The notes below the pieces were generated by a model. That model saw only the letters and a list, made by a program, of their open reading frames with translations, was not told where the DNA came from and searched no databases. From Candidatus Aminicenantota bacterium (GTDB taxonomy: Bacteria > Acidobacteriota > Aminicenantia > Aminicenantales > Aminicenantaceae), in contig CP070825.1 of the NCBI GenBank assembly GCA_020344415.1, positions 3,094,991 through 3,158,990 on the forward strand: a DNA stretch of 64,000 nucleotides, read 5' to 3'. Positions 63,323 to 64,000 of the stretch are shown in pieces. The translations under genes were made by a program, and so were the position numbers. The first letter of the stretch is position 1, and every line of letters starts with the position of its first letter.

Positions 63323-64000
63323 GTGTACAAGTTTTTTGACCGGTATGTCATCAAAGAAATTGTTCCCCCGTTTCTTATAGGCATCCTTATTTTCACTTTT
63401 GTTCTCTTGATGAACCAAATCCTCCAGCTTTCGGAAATATTCATAACTAGAGGGGTCTCTTTTAAAGCAGTCGTTGAAATTTTTGTTTATCTCATACCAG
63501 CTGTCTTGGCTTTTACAGTGCCTATGGCGGTGCTTACAGGCATTTTGGCTGGCCTGAGCCGCCTCTCCTCAGACTCAGAGATTATAGCTCTAAAAACCTT
63601 AGGCATCAGTTATAAAAGGCTTCTTCGGCCCGTGCTCATCTTCTCTTTGGGTGGATGGCTGATTGCTTCTTATTTGACTCTCTATCTTGCTCCTCGTTCC
63701 AACTACAAGTGGGTCCAGAGCCTTTCTCAATCTGTCCTGGCAAAGGTTCAGTTCAAAATTAATCCTCGTGAATTCAATGAATCGATACCAAATATGGTCC
63801 TGTTTATCCAGGATATAACCCAAGATAATAATTGGGAGAATATTTTTGTCTATTTTTCAGATCCACCAGAGGAACCTAGAGTAATTTTGGCAAAAAAGGG
63901 AAAGCTGAATTTTTATCCTGAGATAAAAAGAGCTACCCTTGAGCTTTTAGATGGCTCTCTTCATTCTTACGCTCTCGCAACCCCAGAAAAGTACAGTGTG
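63323..64000 (+). CDS. LptF/LptG-family LPS export permease, truncated by the window edge
   Basis: An open frame of 226 codons runs from GTG 63323 to the end of the window. It begins VYKFFDRYVIKEIVPPFLIG and continues with spans ILIFTFVLLMNQIL, AVVEIFVYLIPAVLAFTVPMAVLTGIL and LIFSLGGWLIASYLTLYLA, then the start of a periplasmic jellyroll domain, as in YjgP/YjgQ proteins. LptF and LptG form the LptB2FG exporter that extracts LPS from the inner membrane. Which of the two it is cannot be told here. TGGTATAAA, an extended -10, ends 6 nt before the GTG and no Shine-Dalgarno exists, so the mRNA may be leaderless. Confidence 0.88.
   Translation, partial: MYKFFDRYVIKEIVPPFLIGILIFTFVLLMNQILQLSEIFITRGVSFKAVVEIFVYLIPAVLAFTVPMAVLTGILAGLSRLSSDSEIIALKTLGISYKRLLRPVLIFSLGGWLIASYLTLYLAPRSNYKWVQSLSQSVLAKVQFKINPREFNESIPNMVLFIQDITQDNNWENIFVYFSDPPEEPRVILAKKGKLNFYPEIKRATLELLDGSLHSYALATPEKYSV

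Overview
The window reads as chromosomal sequence of a Gram-negative, probably anaerobic, environmental bacterium of moderate, slightly A/T-leaning base composition. Outer-membrane and LPS-type functions are present (heptose-1-phosphate adenylyltransferase, GT9 heptosyltransferase, Wzm/Wzt-type exporter, SurA-like chaperones, LptF/G permease), together with an FprA oxygen-reducing flavoprotein, a pyruvoyl arginine decarboxylase, b plus b' ATP synthase subunits and two DUF5916 proteins. This mix would fit Candidatus Aminicenantes or a relative of Acidobacteriota. That placement is inference; no rRNA or tRNA gene was seen.

Layout. 0.4-3.5 kb: arsenic/metal module (ArsR, PF03773-type permease, tiny membrane ORF, CxxC thioredoxin-fold protein, ACR3). 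3.6-7.1 kb: GntR regulator and DUF5916 protein 1. 7.1-10.9 kb: two facing envelope-regulation clusters (DUF2089, small membrane protein and SHOCT-like protein on minus; ECF sigma, anti-sigma and DUF4097 on plus). 11.2-14.8 kb: Tat-exported aldo/keto reductase-ferredoxin fusion and two glycosyltransferases. 15-17.7 kb: receiver protein, accD, folC. 17.8-23.6 kb: ATP synthase b', b, delta, alpha, gamma, beta, epsilon, without a and c. 23.8-27.4 kb: TrmN6-like methylase, ABC polysaccharide exporter, rfaE2. 27.4-34.4 kb: broken small gene, MMPL/RND protein, exported class-I amidotransferase-like protein, small unknown, DUF5916 protein 2. 34.7-40.1 kb: mfd and two parvulin-type isomerases. 40.4-46.4 kb: arginine decarboxylase, two unknown membrane proteins, and the envC / S41-like / divergent polysaccharide deacetylase operon. 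46.6-49.8 kb: two sodium:amino-acid symporters, one with an in-frame stop. 50-58 kb: glycerate kinase, FprA, GT9, unknown, MFS, radical SAM, YfiH. 58.5-64 kb: purC, PHP, cvpA, Fis-like, CIRCE-groES-groEL and the start of an LptF/G permease.

Intergenic DNA is loaded with dispersed repeats of several families: a GGGCTTGAT/ATCAAGCCC palindrome, a TGTCATTGCGAG element, GGGGTCAGGC-ended inverted-repeat elements, GGGGACAGTCCCC hairpins and 19-22 bp tandem arrays that start inside the 3' ends of genes. The strongest unexplained signal is a roughly 310-330 bp element present twice (51540-51870 and 58089-58400). Its core is nearly identical between copies, while its terminal stems differ in sequence but still pair within each copy, as expected of a structured RNA or a folded mobile DNA.

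Other points: at least six genes carry promoter-like sequences ending 6-12 nt before a start codon without a Shine-Dalgarno, suggesting leaderless mRNAs. There are also predicted catalytically dead proteins (receiver with Glu at the phospho-site, S41 protease without its serine, EnvC-like LytM) and a strongly signalled but frameshifted small gene at 27450-27546.
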